64,000 nt of DNA from Frateuria_A sp051900415. Lineage in GTDB: Bacteria > Pseudomonadota > Gammaproteobacteria > Xanthomonadales > Rhodanobacteraceae. A program made the translations under genes and the position numbers. The stretch lies in NCBI RefSeq assembly GCF_051900415.1, contig NZ_JBHZGL010000005.1, forward strand, positions 201,646-265,645. Direction: 5' to 3'. Positions 52,699 to 63,392 of this stretch are shown piece by piece (within the stretch, counting starts at the first letter, position 1; each line of letters starts with the position of its first letter). The notes below the pieces were generated by a model, which was not told where the DNA came from, made no database searches, and saw only the letters and a program-made list of their open reading frames with translations.

Positions 52699-54717
52699 AT
52701 GCACCGCACTTGTCTTGCCAGCGCCATCCTCGTTACTTTGGCGTTCTCTTCCGTTGCTGCTGCCACCGACTTCTCTAAGGTCGTGGTTTTCGGTGACAGC
52801 CTGAACGACAACGGGAACCTGTCGTTATCCCAAGGCTCGCCGATTCCACTTCGCTTTACGACGAATCCCGGGATGGTTGCCATCGAAATCGCGGGAGCGC
52901 GTCTAGGCCTTCCAGTGTCCCCTTCCGTAGCTGGCGGCACCGACTACGCGTGGGGCGGCGCAGGCGTTCTCAACAACGCGCCCAACACGCCCCTGACAGC
53001 GCAAACGGTAACTGCCCAGGTCAACAGCTACCTTGCAGATGTGTCCATTGATCCAAAGGCGCTGTACGCCATATGGGGCGGTGCGAACGACATTTTTTTC
53101 CACGCTACGGCGGTTGCGGCTAGCTCTACCGCACAACAATTGATCGCCTCGAACATCGCAGCAGCGGTGGCACAGGCGCGTGCACAGGGCCTGCCAGACA
53201 GTCAGGTAGCAAACTTCACCGCACAGATCACACCGGTAATCACTGCGCAGATCAACGCTGGGGTAGCAGCGCAAGCTGGCGTGCCCGCGTCCGCGTTCGA
53301 GACTCCGGGACAAGCGCAGGCTGCCATTGCCGCGACTGCGCAGCAGGAAGTAACGCTTATTGGCAAACTGCAAGGCGCAGGAGTAAGGAACCTTCTGGTA
53401 TTCAACCTGCCGAATATTGGGCTCACTCCATCGGCGCGGGCGCAAGGTCCGGACGCTGCCAACCAATTAGCTGGGCTCGGCCTCATCTATAACGGCGTGC
53501 TGCAGACTGGCCTGTCGCAGATGGACGTCGGGATCATTCCCATCAACGCGTACGCACTGTTAAACGAGGTAGTCGCTAACCCTGCGGCTTATGGTTTCAC
53601 AAATGTTACGGATGCTGCCTGCGGCGTAGAGGTCAAAGCGGTCCAGTGCGGCCCTCAAGGTTCGGGCCTGCCGTATTCTTACCCCGATGGCGCCGACCAG
53701 ACTTATCTGTTTGCTGATGGCGTTCACCCGACTACGGCAGCGCATGCGATGCTCGGCAGCTATGTTGTGTCGGTGCTAGCGGCCCCCGGCCAGGTCTCGC
53801 TACTGGGTGAGGCGCCGCTCGCCGCGACCGGCGCGCAGTACCGCACCATCCGCAACCAGTTGCTGGCTGATGGCCATGGCAGTGACACACGCTTCTTCGC
53901 CAGCGTGGACGTGGGCCACCAGCGATTCGACGCGACGAGTGGCTCGCCGCATACCGACAGCGACAACGTCAGTCTGATGCTCGGTACCGACGCGCGCGTG
54001 AACGACAATGTCTCGATCGGCGTGGCGCTCTCGCTGGGCCAGCACAACGCCGACTTTGCCGGTAACGCCGGCGGCTACAAGATGCAGGACATCTCCGGCC
54101 TCGGTTACGCGCTGTATCACAACGGCGGCGGCTACGTGGGCGGCTTCGGCAGTTTCGGCCAGTCGAACTTCAGCGACGTCAACCGACGCATCCTGCTGGG
54201 CCAGGCATTGCGCACCGAGGGCGGCAAGGCCGACGGTTCGCACCTCGGTGGCGGCCTGGAAGGCGGCTGGTGGTTTGGCACCGGCAGCCTGAAGACTGGC
54301 CCGTTCGCCCACGTGGAATGGCAGACGGTGAAGATCGACAGCTACACCGAATCCGGTGCCGACAGCACGGCGATGTGGTTCGGCGCGCAGCAGCGCGATG
54401 CGTTGATCGAGTCGCTGGGCTGGCGCCTGCAGGGCCAGTGGCAGGCCGGCGGCGCCACGCTGATGCCGTACGTGGAGCTGGCCTGGAACCACGACGACAA
54501 GGCCGACCCGCGCGAGGTCCGGGCCGGGCTGGTGAGCATGCCAGGCAGCTTCGCCCTGACCGGTTACGTGCCGGACAAGACCTGGGCGAGTGCCGACGTG
54601 GGTCTGTCCGCGCAGTTCAGCCCGAACGTCACTGGCTGGTTCGGCTATCACGGCCGCTTCAGCGACGACACCCAGAAGGACGACAGCCTAAACCTGGGCG
54701 TCAAGGTCGGCTTCTGA
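52699..54717 (+). CDS. GDSL-type autotransporter esterase
   Basis: A 672-residue autotransporter. Signal peptide LASAILVTLAFSSVAAA; GDSL block VVFGDSLNDNGN with the nucleophile serine; the asparagine block WGGANDIFF; the Asp/His pair FADGVHPTTAAH; then a C-terminal beta-barrel from about residue 400 ending GVKVGF. AGGAG lies 8 nt before ATG 52699. Such enzymes (EstA-type) are anchored in the outer membrane and hydrolyse esters or lipids. The passenger half is intermediate in GC (33 of 60 at 53581-53640), while the barrel is GC-rich like the host (40 of 60 at 54121-54180), so the gene may be mosaic. Confidence 0.92.
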   Translation: MHRTCLASAILVTLAFSSVAAATDFSKVVVFGDSLNDNGNLSLSQGSPIPLRFTTNPGMVAIEIAGARLGLPVSPSVAGGTDYAWGGAGVLNNAPNTPLTAQTVTAQVNSYLADVSIDPKALYAIWGGANDIFFHATAVAASSTAQQLIASNIAAAVAQARAQGLPDSQVANFTAQITPVITAQINAGVAAQAGVPASAFETPGQAQAAIAATAQQEVTLIGKLQGAGVRNLLVFNLPNIGLTPSARAQGPDAANQLAGLGLIYNGVLQTGLSQMDVGIIPINAYALLNEVVANPAAYGFTNVTDAACGVEVKAVQCGPQGSGLPYSYPDGADQTYLFADGVHPTTAAHAMLGSYVVSVLAAPGQVSLLGEAPLAATGAQYRTIRNQLLADGHGSDTRFFASVDVGHQRFDATSGSPHTDSDNVSLMLGTDARVNDNVSIGVALSLGQHNADFAGNAGGYKMQDISGLGYALYHNGGGYVGGFGSFGQSNFSDVNRRILLGQALRTEGGKADGSHLGGGLEGGWWFGTGSLKTGPFAHVEWQTVKIDSYTESGADSTAMWFGAQQRDALIESLGWRLQGQWQAGGATLMPYVELAWNHDDKADPREVRAGLVSMPGSFALTGYVPDKTWASADVGLSAQFSPNVTGWFGYHGRFSDDTQKDDSLNLGVKVGF

Positions 54718-54734
54718 CGGCGGTCACGCCCACG

Positions 54735-54760
54735 AAAAAGCCGCCCGAGGGCGGCTTTTT
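54735..54760. terminator. Bidirectional rho-independent terminator
   Basis: AAAAAGCCGCCC-GA-GGGCGGCTTTTT forms a perfect stem with A- and T-runs on both sides. It can stop both the esterase transcript and the convergent lipoprotein transcript. Confidence 0.92.
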
Positions 54761-54806
54761 CTTTGGCCGGACGTCCGGATGGCTGGACGTCCCGCAGGGT
54801 GCGGGC

Positions 54807-55661
54807 TTACTTGCCCTTGCCGCCGGTGGCCAGGTTCAGGATGTTCTCGGCCTGGTTCTTCAGGCTGGCCGCTTCGTCGTCGCTCAGCGACTCGGTCTTG
54901 CTGCCCGAGACGGTCTGCTTGAGCACCAGGTTGCCGTCCTTGTCCCAACCGGCGCGCTCGGTCGAGCTGGGCTTGGCGTCCTGGCTCGCCTTCTTCTGCT
55001 GCACTACGACCCACGGCTTGCCGTCGCGGTAGGCGTAGTCGGTGCTGGTGAAGCCCTTGTCGCCGTAATCGGCGCGGGCGCGGATGAACTGCACCTGCCC
55101 GTTCTGGCGGAACACCTGCCAGGCACGCGAGACGTCCTTCTCAAGCTTGGTGCCGTTGCTGATCTTCATGCCGCCGATCTGCTTCTGCACGGCCTGGAAG
55201 TCGGCCAGTTCCTTCTCGCCCGGGGTCTGCTCGGGAACCAGTTCGATCGACACCTGGCTGGGTGCGCCCTTGGTCAGCACCGGCGCCTGCAGCGCCATCT
55301 TGTAGTGGCGCTCGCCGTCGGTCAGGTCGGCCTTGACCACGTACAGGTCGGCCGGATTGACATCGGCAGGGTTGAAGGTGAGCTCGAACGACTGCGGGAA
55401 CTGCACCGGCGCGATGGTCTTGCTGGCCAGCGGCGCGGCGCCGGCCTGGTCGGTGGAGGACACGTCGACCAGGTTGACCACCAGCTTGGCCTCCGGCGAG
55501 ACGGCGCTGTCGCCACGCACGGTGATCGTGCCGCTGACCGAGTTCGCCTTCGCCGCGGTGGCGGCAGTATCGCCATTGCCCTGCTCGGGCGCGTTGGAGC
55601 CATTGCAGCCAGCCAGTGCCAGCGCAGCTACCGACATCAGCGACCAGACCATCCTGCGCAT
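54807..55661 (-). CDS. YbaY-like lipoprotein
   Basis: A 284-residue lipoprotein. The lipobox LALAGCNGS is clear. Residues about 40-135 match the YbaY domain (SVSGTITVRGDSAVSPEAKLVVNLVDVSS...FELTFNPADVNPADLYVVKADLTD). A longer C-terminal part without a recognised domain follows. ATG 55661 has GAGG about 8 nt upstream; ATG 55652 is an alternative. Its role is unknown; it is probably anchored in the envelope. It is convergent with the esterase. Confidence 0.82.
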   Translation of the reverse strand: MRRMVWSLMSVAALALAGCNGSNAPEQGNGDTAATAAKANSVSGTITVRGDSAVSPEAKLVVNLVDVSSTDQAGAAPLASKTIAPVQFPQSFELTFNPADVNPADLYVVKADLTDGERHYKMALQAPVLTKGAPSQVSIELVPEQTPGEKELADFQAVQKQIGGMKISNGTKLEKDVSRAWQVFRQNGQVQFIRARADYGDKGFTSTDYAYRDGKPWVVVQQKKASQDAKPSSTERAGWDKDGNLVLKQTVSGSKTESLSDDEAASLKNQAENILNLATGGKGK

Positions 55662-55953
55662 GGGAAAACCTCTACTCGATTGAAAGCAATTGCTTTGGGG
55701 AATACACGGAAATCGCACGGCATCTCGCGTACGTTTTCCGCGGGGGAAGTTCCAAGCATAGCGGAAAAAAACACCCCCGGGCAAAAGTCAAGCCAGACTG
55801 ATGGCAGCCCCGGTGGCTGTTCTCGCCACCCGCCCGGTGGGCCGCAGCCGGGGCAAGCCAAAGCTCGCGGTAAGCACCGCGCGCTAGGATGGCGCCAGGC
55901 CAACCGCCGGCCGGCGGTGGCCTGTGTCGCTTCCTGATGCCAGGAAAAAGCCC
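55662..55953. other. Intergenic region between divergent lipoprotein and HTH genes
   Basis: About 290 bp that should contain two promoters. An A-rich run occurs at 55765-55771. No palindromic repeat, RNA gene or clear operator is seen. Confidence 0.4.
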
Positions 55954-56517
55954 ATGAATCTCGCTCCGCCCCCGCTCACCTCCGAAAGCACCGGCACTTT
56001 TGCCGACCGCATCAAGCTGTTGATCCAGCGCGTCGGCAGCGCCACCGAAATCGCCCGCATGTGCGGCTTCTCCGAGGGCGTGGTGCGCAGCTGGCGCGAC
56101 GGCATCACCGACCCTTCACGCGCACGCTGTGTGACGCTGGCGCGCACCCTGGGCATCTCGCTGGTCTGGCTGGTCGCCGGCGAAGGCGCGATCCTGCCGG
56201 ACGTGGACCAGTCCGGCATCGACGAACAAACCACCAGCGACACCACCCTGCGGCCCCGCGCGCGCCTGGACGGCTCAGGCGGCCATGTCCTAGAGGTCCA
56301 GAGCGTCGGGGTGGACACACAACGCCTGAATGCCGCGATGCGCATCCTGCAGTCGGAGCTGGAATTGACCGGTCAGCGGCTTTCGCTGGCCGACCACAGC
56401 GACCTGCTGGCAAAGCTTTACGAGGCGGTGGGTCCGGGCGGCATGCGTGTGGATACCGATGCCATGCTGACCTTCAACCGGCAACTGGCCGAGCGGATCG
56501 GTCGCGCAGGCACCTGA
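55954..56517 (+). CDS. HTH (phage repressor-like) regulator
   Basis: A 187-residue protein. Residues about 14-70 form an XRE/CI-type helix-turn-helix (DRIKLLIQRVGSATEIARMCGFSEGVVRSWRDGITDPSRARCVTLARTLGISLVWLVAGEG). The C-terminal part is helical and has no peptidase motif, so it is not a LexA-like self-cleaving repressor. ATG 55954 has AGGAAA upstream; an in-frame GTG at 55924 is less likely. Targets are unknown. Confidence 0.82.
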   Translation: MNLAPPPLTSESTGTFADRIKLLIQRVGSATEIARMCGFSEGVVRSWRDGITDPSRARCVTLARTLGISLVWLVAGEGAILPDVDQSGIDEQTTSDTTLRPRARLDGSGGHVLEVQSVGVDTQRLNAAMRILQSELELTGQRLSLADHSDLLAKLYEAVGPGGMRVDTDAMLTFNRQLAERIGRAGT

Positions 56518-56608
56518 GAGGGCAACGCCGGCTGGCCTGGTTACGTCTGCCGCCCGGTGCCGGCTTCACGGCCATCCGGGCGGCATGCAGTGGTGCCGTC
56601 GCCTGAGA

Positions 56609-58749
56609 TTACAGGCGTGCGATGTCGGCAACGGTCGAGAACTGTGCCTTCAGGCTGGCCAGCAGGGCCAAGCGGTTGGCGCGCACGCGGGCATCCTCGG
56701 CGTTGACCAGCACACCCTCGAAGAACGCATCCACCGGCGCCTGTAGCCGGGCAAGGCGCGTCAGTACGGCGGTGTAGTCGCCGTCGGCACGCGGCCCGGC
56801 GGTATCGGCGAGGGCGGCATCCAGCGCGCCGGCCAGATCGTGCTCGGCCGGCGATTCGAAACACGCCGGATCGACCGCACCGCCGGGTGCGATGCCCGTC
56901 TCTTCCTCGGCCTTGCGCAGGATGTTGGCCACACGCTTGTTGGCCGCCGCCAGGCTTGCCGCTTCCGGCCGACGACCGAATTCGGCCACCGCGCGCAGGC
57001 GGCGATCGAAGTCGGGCAGCGTCACCGGCGACACCGCCAGCACCGATTCGAACTGCTCGGTGGTGAAGCCCAGCTCCGCGTAGTAGCCGCGCAGGCGGTC
57101 GAACACGAACTCGGTCAGTTCGCCCAGCAGCGCGGCACGGCGCGCGCCGGCGTCGAGCACAGGCAGCTTGCCGTCCTTGCCGGGCTTGAGGCCGGCGGCG
57201 AGCGCGGCATCGGGCAGCAATTCCAACGCCTCGGCGAAGCTCGCGCGCAGGTCCAGTTCCAGGCCGGCCTCGACCAGCGTACGCGCCAGGCCAAGCGCGG
57301 CGCGACGCAGCGCAAAGGGGTCTTTGTTGCCGCTGGGCTTCATGCCGACGGCGAAGATGCCGGCGAGCGTATCGAGCCGCTCGGCCACGGCCAGAACCTG
57401 GCCGACCGCGTCAGCGGCGATGGCGTCGCCGGCGAAGCGCGGCTGGTAGTAGCTGTCCAGTGCCTGCGCCACCGCCGTGCCTTCGTCCTGGCGCTGTGCG
57501 TAATAGCGGCCCATCACGCCTTGCAGCTCCGGGAATTCGCCGACCATGCGGGTCAGGAGGTCGCACTTGGCCAGCGAGGCGGCACGGGTGGCGGCGCCGG
57601 CGTCGACGCCCACGCGGCTGGCGATGACGCGCGAGAGTTCGGCCACGCGCACGCTCTTGTCCCACAGACTGCCCAGGGCCTGCTGGTAGGTGACGTTCTT
57701 TAGCGACTCCTGGTAGCTTGCCAGCGGGGTCTTGAGGTCCTCGTCCCAGAAGAACTTGGCGTCGGCGAAGCGCGGACGGATGACCCGCTCGTAGCCCTTG
57801 CGGATCTCCGCCGGGTCCTTGGACTCGATGTTGGCGATACCGATGAAATGCTCGGTGAGCTTGCCCGTCGCGTCGAACACCGGCACGAACTTCTGGTTGG
57901 TCTCCATGGTGGTGACCAGCGCCTCGGGCGGCACCGCCAGGAACTCGCGCTCGAAGGTGCAGGCGATCGCCGCCGGCCATTCGGTGAGGTTGGCGATTTC
58001 GTTGAGCAGGGCATCATCCAGGCGCGGCTCGCCGCCGGTCTGCGCCGCGGTCCGGGCGATCTCATCTCGGATGCGGTCGCGGCGCTCCAGCGGATCGGCC
58101 AGTACCTTGGCCGCGCGTAGCGCGTCGAGCCAGCCGTCGGCGTCGGTCACGTGTACCGGGTTCGGGTGCATGAAGCGGTGACCGCGCGACTTGCGCCCGC
58201 TCTTCAGGCCCAGCACGCCGCCGTCGATGATGTCGGCACCATGCAGCATGACCAGCCAGTGGACCGGGCGCACAAAGGTGTAGTCGCGGCCGGACCAGCG
58301 CATCGGGCGCGGGATCGGCAGGCCCTTGAGCGCCTCCTCGACGATCTCCGGCAGCAGCGAGGCCAGCGGCTGGCCGGCCTTGACCGCGCGGAACACGAAC
58401 CAGGCGCCCTTGTCGGTTTCCAGCTTCTCCAGTTGCGAAACCTCCACGCCGCAGGATTGCGCAAAGCCGGTCAGCGCCCTGGACGGCTGGCCTTGCGCAT
58501 CAAGTGCGGCGTTGAGCGCCGGGCCGCGGCGTTCGATGTGTTGCTCCGGCTGCGTGGCCGCGACCGCGGGCACGTACACGGCCAAGCGGCGTGGCGTGCA
58601 GTAGGCGCGCGCCGTATCCAGCGCGCCCTCGATGCCGCGCCGGGAAAGGCCCTGCACGATGCCATCCAGGAACGCCTGCGACAGCTCGTCGAGCGCCTTG
58701 GGCGGCAGTTCCTCGGTGCCCAGTTCGATCAGCAGCGATTTGGCGGCGC

Positions 58750-58753
<4 letters not shown>
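56609..58753 (-). CDS. glyS: Glycyl-tRNA synthetase beta subunit
   Basis: A 714-residue beta chain of the heterotetrameric bacterial GlyRS. LLIELGTEELPPKALDELSQAF at the start, GRDYTFVRPVHWLVMLHG, and the C-terminal anticodon-binding helices (DAFFEGVLVNAEDARVRANRLALLASL) are typical. The ATG overlaps the glyQ stop by 4 bases. Length is close to the usual ~690. Confidence 0.96.
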
Positions 58754-59661
<908 letters not shown>

Positions 59662-59689
59662 GGCGGTCGGCCTTGCAACAAAGCGCGTT

Positions 59690-59695
59690 AGTATA
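59690..59695 (-). promoter_or_regulatory. Possible -10 element for glyQ-glyS
   Basis: TATACT on the minus strand, about 29 nt before the glyQ start. No good -35 is visible at the expected distance, so confidence is limited. Confidence 0.35.
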
Positions 59696-59759
59696 GCCAA
59701 AGCCCGCGCCCGCACTGGCCCGGCGCCGCTCGAACGCACACGGGGGAGGCCCGTCCTCG

Positions 59760-61604
59760 ATGGCCGCATCACCGCAAATCGCATCCCTGCTCGGCCGCCG
59801 TGGCCGGCTCGGGCTGGACGACGTGCTGGCCGCCCTGGTGGTCGACGGTTTCGTGGCCGCCGAGGACGCCAAGAACGTACGCATGGGGGCGCGTGCCGGC
59901 CGCGCCACGGTCGAGTTGCACCCGCTGGTGCTGATCGCCAACGCCAAGCTGCCCAACCAGCGTGATCCCGGTCGTCCCCTGGGGCTCGAGAGCCTGACCG
60001 AATGGCTGGCCGGCCAGGCGGCGCTGCCTTACCTCAAGATCGACCCGATGAAGATCAACGTGGCAGCGGTGACCCAGGTGGTCAGCCATGCCTACGCCAC
60101 ACGCCATCGCATCCTGCCGGTGGCAGCTACACCGGCGGAAGTGACCTTTGCCACCAGCGAGCCGTTCGACGCGGCCTGGGCGGGTGACCTGGCACAGATG
60201 CTGCGCCGGGACGTGCGCCGGGTGGTGGCCAGCCCGCTGGACATCAATCGCTACCTGGCCGAGCTCTATGGCGTACAACGCTCGATCCAGATGGCGCAGG
60301 ACGCCAAGGGATCGGGCTACGACAGCGCAGCGGCCATCCTCAACTTCGAGCAGTTGGTGGAGCTGGGCAAGACCGGCGAGGTCGGAGCGGACGACCGCCA
60401 CGTCGTGCACATCGTCGACTGGCTGCTGCAGTACGCGTTCGAGCAGCGCGCCTCGGACATTCACCTCGAACCGCGCCGCGACGCGGGCCAGATGCGCTTT
60501 CGCATCGACGGCATCATGCACAAGGTGTTCGAACTGCCGCCGCCGGTGATGACCGCGGTGACCGCGCGCATCAAGATCCTCGCGCGGATGGATGTCGCCG
60601 AGAAGCGCCGCCCGCAGGACGGCCGCATCAAGACCCGCTCCTCCGCCGGACGCGAGGTGGAACTGCGTATCTCGACCATGCCCACCGCCTTCGGCGAGAA
60701 GGTGGTCATGCGTATCTTCGACCCGGACATCGTGGCCAAGGATTTCTCGCAGCTGGGCTTCTCGCCGGAGGAAGACGCCATCTGGCGCTCGCTGGTCGAG
60801 CGACCGCACGGCATCGTGCTGGTGACCGGTCCGACCGGCTCGGGCAAGACCACCACGCTGTACTCGACGCTCAAGCACCTGGCGCGGCCGGAGCTCAACG
60901 TCTGCACGGTGGAAGACCCGATCGAGATGGTCAGCCCCGAGCTCAACCAGATGCAGGTGCAGGCCTCGATCGAGCTGGACTTCGCCGCCGGCGTGCGCAC
61001 GCTGCTGCGCCAGGACCCGGACATCATCATGATCGGCGAGATCCGCGATCTGGAAACCGCGCAGATGGCGGTGCAGGCCTCGCTGACCGGTCACTTGGTG
61101 CTCTCCACCCTGCACACCAATGACGCGCCCAGCGCGGTGACCCGCCTGCTCGACCTGGGCGTGCCGCATTACCTGATCCAGTCCACGCTCACCGGCGTGG
61201 TCGCCCAGCGCCTGGTGCGCACGCTGTGCCCGCACTGCAAGCGCGAGGCGCCGCAGGATCCGCACGCGTGGACGGCGCTGACCCATGGCTGGTCGCTGCC
61301 GTTGCCGGAGAAGGTGTTCGAGCCGGTCGGCTGCCTGGAGTGCCGCAATACCGGGTTCATGGGCCGCACGGGCGTCTACGAGATGCTCAGGATCAGTCCG
61401 CGCCTGCGCGGTCTGGTCTCGGCCCAGCTTGATCTGGCCAGGCTGGGCGAAGCCGCACTGGCCGAAGGCATGCAGCCCCTGCGCATTTCGGCCGCCGCAC
61501 AGGTGGCCAAGGGCGTGACCACGGTGCAGGAAGTGCTTACCGTCCTGCCGCCCATCGAAAACGAGAACCCGTCCCAGCCTTTGGCCACCCAGACGTCCGC
61601 ATGA
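59760..61604 (+). CDS. GspE/PilB-family secretion or pilus ATPase
   Basis: A 614-residue hexameric ATPase. N-terminal T2SSE_N-type region (to about 190), then ASDIHLEPRRDAGQMRFRIDG, Walker A GPTGSGKTTT, Asp box VEDPIE, Walker B DPDIIMIGEIRD and the His box STLHTNDAPSAVTRLLDLG. Two zinc-binding pairs (CPHC and CLEC) are present. It powers type II secretion or type IV pilus assembly, but no pseudopilin or inner-membrane gene is adjacent. A glutamine amidotransferase overlaps its stop by 4 bases. Confidence 0.92.
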   Translation: MAASPQIASLLGRRGRLGLDDVLAALVVDGFVAAEDAKNVRMGARAGRATVELHPLVLIANAKLPNQRDPGRPLGLESLTEWLAGQAALPYLKIDPMKINVAAVTQVVSHAYATRHRILPVAATPAEVTFATSEPFDAAWAGDLAQMLRRDVRRVVASPLDINRYLAELYGVQRSIQMAQDAKGSGYDSAAAILNFEQLVELGKTGEVGADDRHVVHIVDWLLQYAFEQRASDIHLEPRRDAGQMRFRIDGIMHKVFELPPPVMTAVTARIKILARMDVAEKRRPQDGRIKTRSSAGREVELRISTMPTAFGEKVVMRIFDPDIVAKDFSQLGFSPEEDAIWRSLVERPHGIVLVTGPTGSGKTTTLYSTLKHLARPELNVCTVEDPIEMVSPELNQMQVQASIELDFAAGVRTLLRQDPDIIMIGEIRDLETAQMAVQASLTGHLVLSTLHTNDAPSAVTRLLDLGVPHYLIQSTLTGVVAQRLVRTLCPHCKREAPQDPHAWTALTHGWSLPLPEKVFEPVGCLECRNTGFMGRTGVYEMLRISPRLRGLVSAQLDLARLGEAALAEGMQPLRISAAAQVAKGVTTVQEVLTVLPPIENENPSQPLATQTSA

Positions 61605-62323
61605 AGCCCATCCTGATCATCCGTACCGGCCGCGCGCCGGATCCCATCCGTGCGCGCCACGGCGACTTTCCCCACTGGTTTCGCCTGTGCGCGGCGCTGT
61701 CGCCGGTACGCGTACAGGTCGTGGACGTCGCCGCCGGCGAGAACCTGCCTTCGGCGAAGGATGTCGCTGGCGCACTGATCACCGGTTCCGCGACGATGGT
61801 CACCGAACGTGCCGCGTGGAGCGAGCGCACCGCGGGCTGGATCCGCGATGCCATGGATGCCCATCTGCCATTGTTCGGCGTCTGTTACGGCCATCAGTTG
61901 ATGGCGCATGCGCTTGGCGGCCGCGTGGACTACCTGCCCGGCGGGCGGGAAATCGGCACCTTGCCGATCGAGCTGACGCCAGCCGCCGGCCGCGATCCGC
62001 TCACGGAGCGGCTGCCCGCAAGCTTCCGCGCTCACACCACGCACGAGCAAAGCGTGCTGGAGCCACCATCGGGAGCGACCGTGCTTGCCCGCTCGGCGCG
62101 TGATCCGCACCACCTGCTCCGCTACGGCCCCAACGCGGTCAGCACCCAGTTCCACCCCGAGTTCAATGCGGATGTGATGCGTGCCTATATCCGGCGCAAG
62201 CACGCTGCGATGCAGCGCGAAGGCAGCGATCCCCGTCAGGTCTGGCGCGAAGTAGCCGCCACGCCGATCGCGCGTAGCCTCATGCGAGGGTTCGGCTTGC
62301 GTCATGGGCTGAGCGCAGCGTAA
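61601..62323 (+). CDS. Class I glutamine amidotransferase domain protein
   Basis: A 240-residue GATase with nucleophile cysteine in LFGVCYGHQLMAHALGG and His/Glu in STQFHPEFNADV. It resembles GMP-synthase-like glutaminases without the synthase half, as in gamma-glutamyl-hydrolase-like family members. The target is unknown. The ATG overlaps the GspE-type gene stop, so it is translationally coupled to a secretion ATPase, which is odd for its chemistry. Confidence 0.85.
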   Translation: MKPILIIRTGRAPDPIRARHGDFPHWFRLCAALSPVRVQVVDVAAGENLPSAKDVAGALITGSATMVTERAAWSERTAGWIRDAMDAHLPLFGVCYGHQLMAHALGGRVDYLPGGREIGTLPIELTPAAGRDPLTERLPASFRAHTTHEQSVLEPPSGATVLARSARDPHHLLRYGPNAVSTQFHPEFNADVMRAYIRRKHAAMQREGSDPRQVWREVAATPIARSLMRGFGLRHGLSAA

Positions 62324-62374
62324 TCAGGCCGGGGGCCGGCATCCGCTGTAACGTACGCGCCGGCTGTGAAAGGG

Positions 62375-62698
62375 TTAGCGGGGTTTGGGCGGCAGCGGAA
62401 AGGGCGTGACCTTCTGCCCGTCGCTGGCCTCGCGGATCACCAGCGCACCTTTGCGCTCGACTTCCTCGATGCGGACAACCGACTGCATCGGCAGATGAAG
62501 CACGCGGGTGTCGGCAAACTCTTCGCGAAGACGCTCCTCGGTGGGATCGACCAGCAGCCCCGAACCGGCTGGTTCGAACACGAGCTCGCCGATTTCGGTG
62601 AAGCCCCATAGCGGACTGGTATCCACGTGCCGTGCGTACAGCTCGTAGCACTTGCCCAGGTGCAGGAAGGTGACTTTGTAGAGCTTCTTCGCGCGCAT
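62375..62698 (-). CDS. DUF1820 family protein
   Basis: A 107-residue protein with the family pattern KLYKVTFLHLGKCYELYARHV, LWGFTEIGELVFE, LLVDPTEERLREEFADTRVLHLPMQSVVRIEEV. Its function is unknown but it is conserved in gammaproteobacteria. ATG 62698 starts the family sequence; the longer upstream frame is not protein-like. The rhomboid gene ends 10 bp before it, so they may be co-transcribed. Confidence 0.88.
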   Translation of the reverse strand: MRAKKLYKVTFLHLGKCYELYARHVDTSPLWGFTEIGELVFEPAGSGLLVDPTEERLREEFADTRVLHLPMQSVVRIEEVERKGALVIREASDGQKVTPFPLPPKPR

Positions 62699-62708
62699 GG
62701 CCCGCAGT

Positions 62709-63392
62709 TTATCCGCGCAGGCGGCGTGCGATCGCATCGCGCGAGAACAGCGCGAACAACATGCCGAACAGGAAGCCGGCGATGTGCGTCCACCACACCA
62801 CCGCGCCATAGCTCGGCCCGGCGTAGCTGAAGAGCAACTGCAGCAGCACCCAGATGCCGATCAGCAGGTACGCCGGTACGCGCACGAATTCGAGGAACAG
62901 GCCCAGCGGCAACACCAGGCCGAGCCGGGCCCGCGGGAACAGTGCCGCATACGCGCCCAACACCGCCGACACGGCTCCGCTGCAACCGATGATCGGCAGC
63001 CGGACGCCGGCGAGTGTCAGGGCACCAACCAGGTTCGCCACGATGCCACCGGCAACGAACAGCGACAGAAAACGCGCCGAGCCCAGCGTCCGCTCCGCCG
63101 GCAGGCCGAAGATCACCAGGAAGAGCAGGTTGCTCAGCAGATGGATCCAGGCCACGTGGATGAAGAGCGCCGTGAAGAGGCGCAACAGCGCGGTGTCGCC
63201 CAACTGCCGCCAGAGCGCCTCGTGAGCATCGAAGATGTTGGCGGGAATGGTGCCCCATTCGAGGAGAAACGAGATCCGCTGCTGTGGCGGCATCAACGCC
63301 AAAGCCACGAAGCTGGCCACGCACACAAGCACGAGCAACAGCGTCGCCCACTGCGTGGCTGAGCGCCGTCGGGTTTCCACATGGACGAACAA
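62709..63392 (-). CDS. Rhomboid family intramembrane serine protease
   Basis: A 227-residue protein with about six helices. The serine motif GCSGAVSAVLGAYAALF and the catalytic histidine in WWTHIAGFLFGML are present, with HVAWIHLLSNLLFL in helix 2. The TTG at 63392 was chosen because a GAGGGAG site lies 9 nt upstream; no ATG gives a suitable length, and a GTG at 63380 is an alternative. DUF1820 follows after 10 bp. Confidence 0.88.
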   Translation of the reverse strand: MFVHVETRRRSATQWATLLLVLVCVASFVALALMPPQQRISFLLEWGTIPANIFDAHEALWRQLGDTALLRLFTALFIHVAWIHLLSNLLFLVIFGLPAERTLGSARFLSLFVAGGIVANLVGALTLAGVRLPIIGCSGAVSAVLGAYAALFPRARLGLVLPLGLFLEFVRVPAYLLIGIWVLLQLLFSYAGPSYGAVVWWTHIAGFLFGMLFALFSRDAIARRLRG

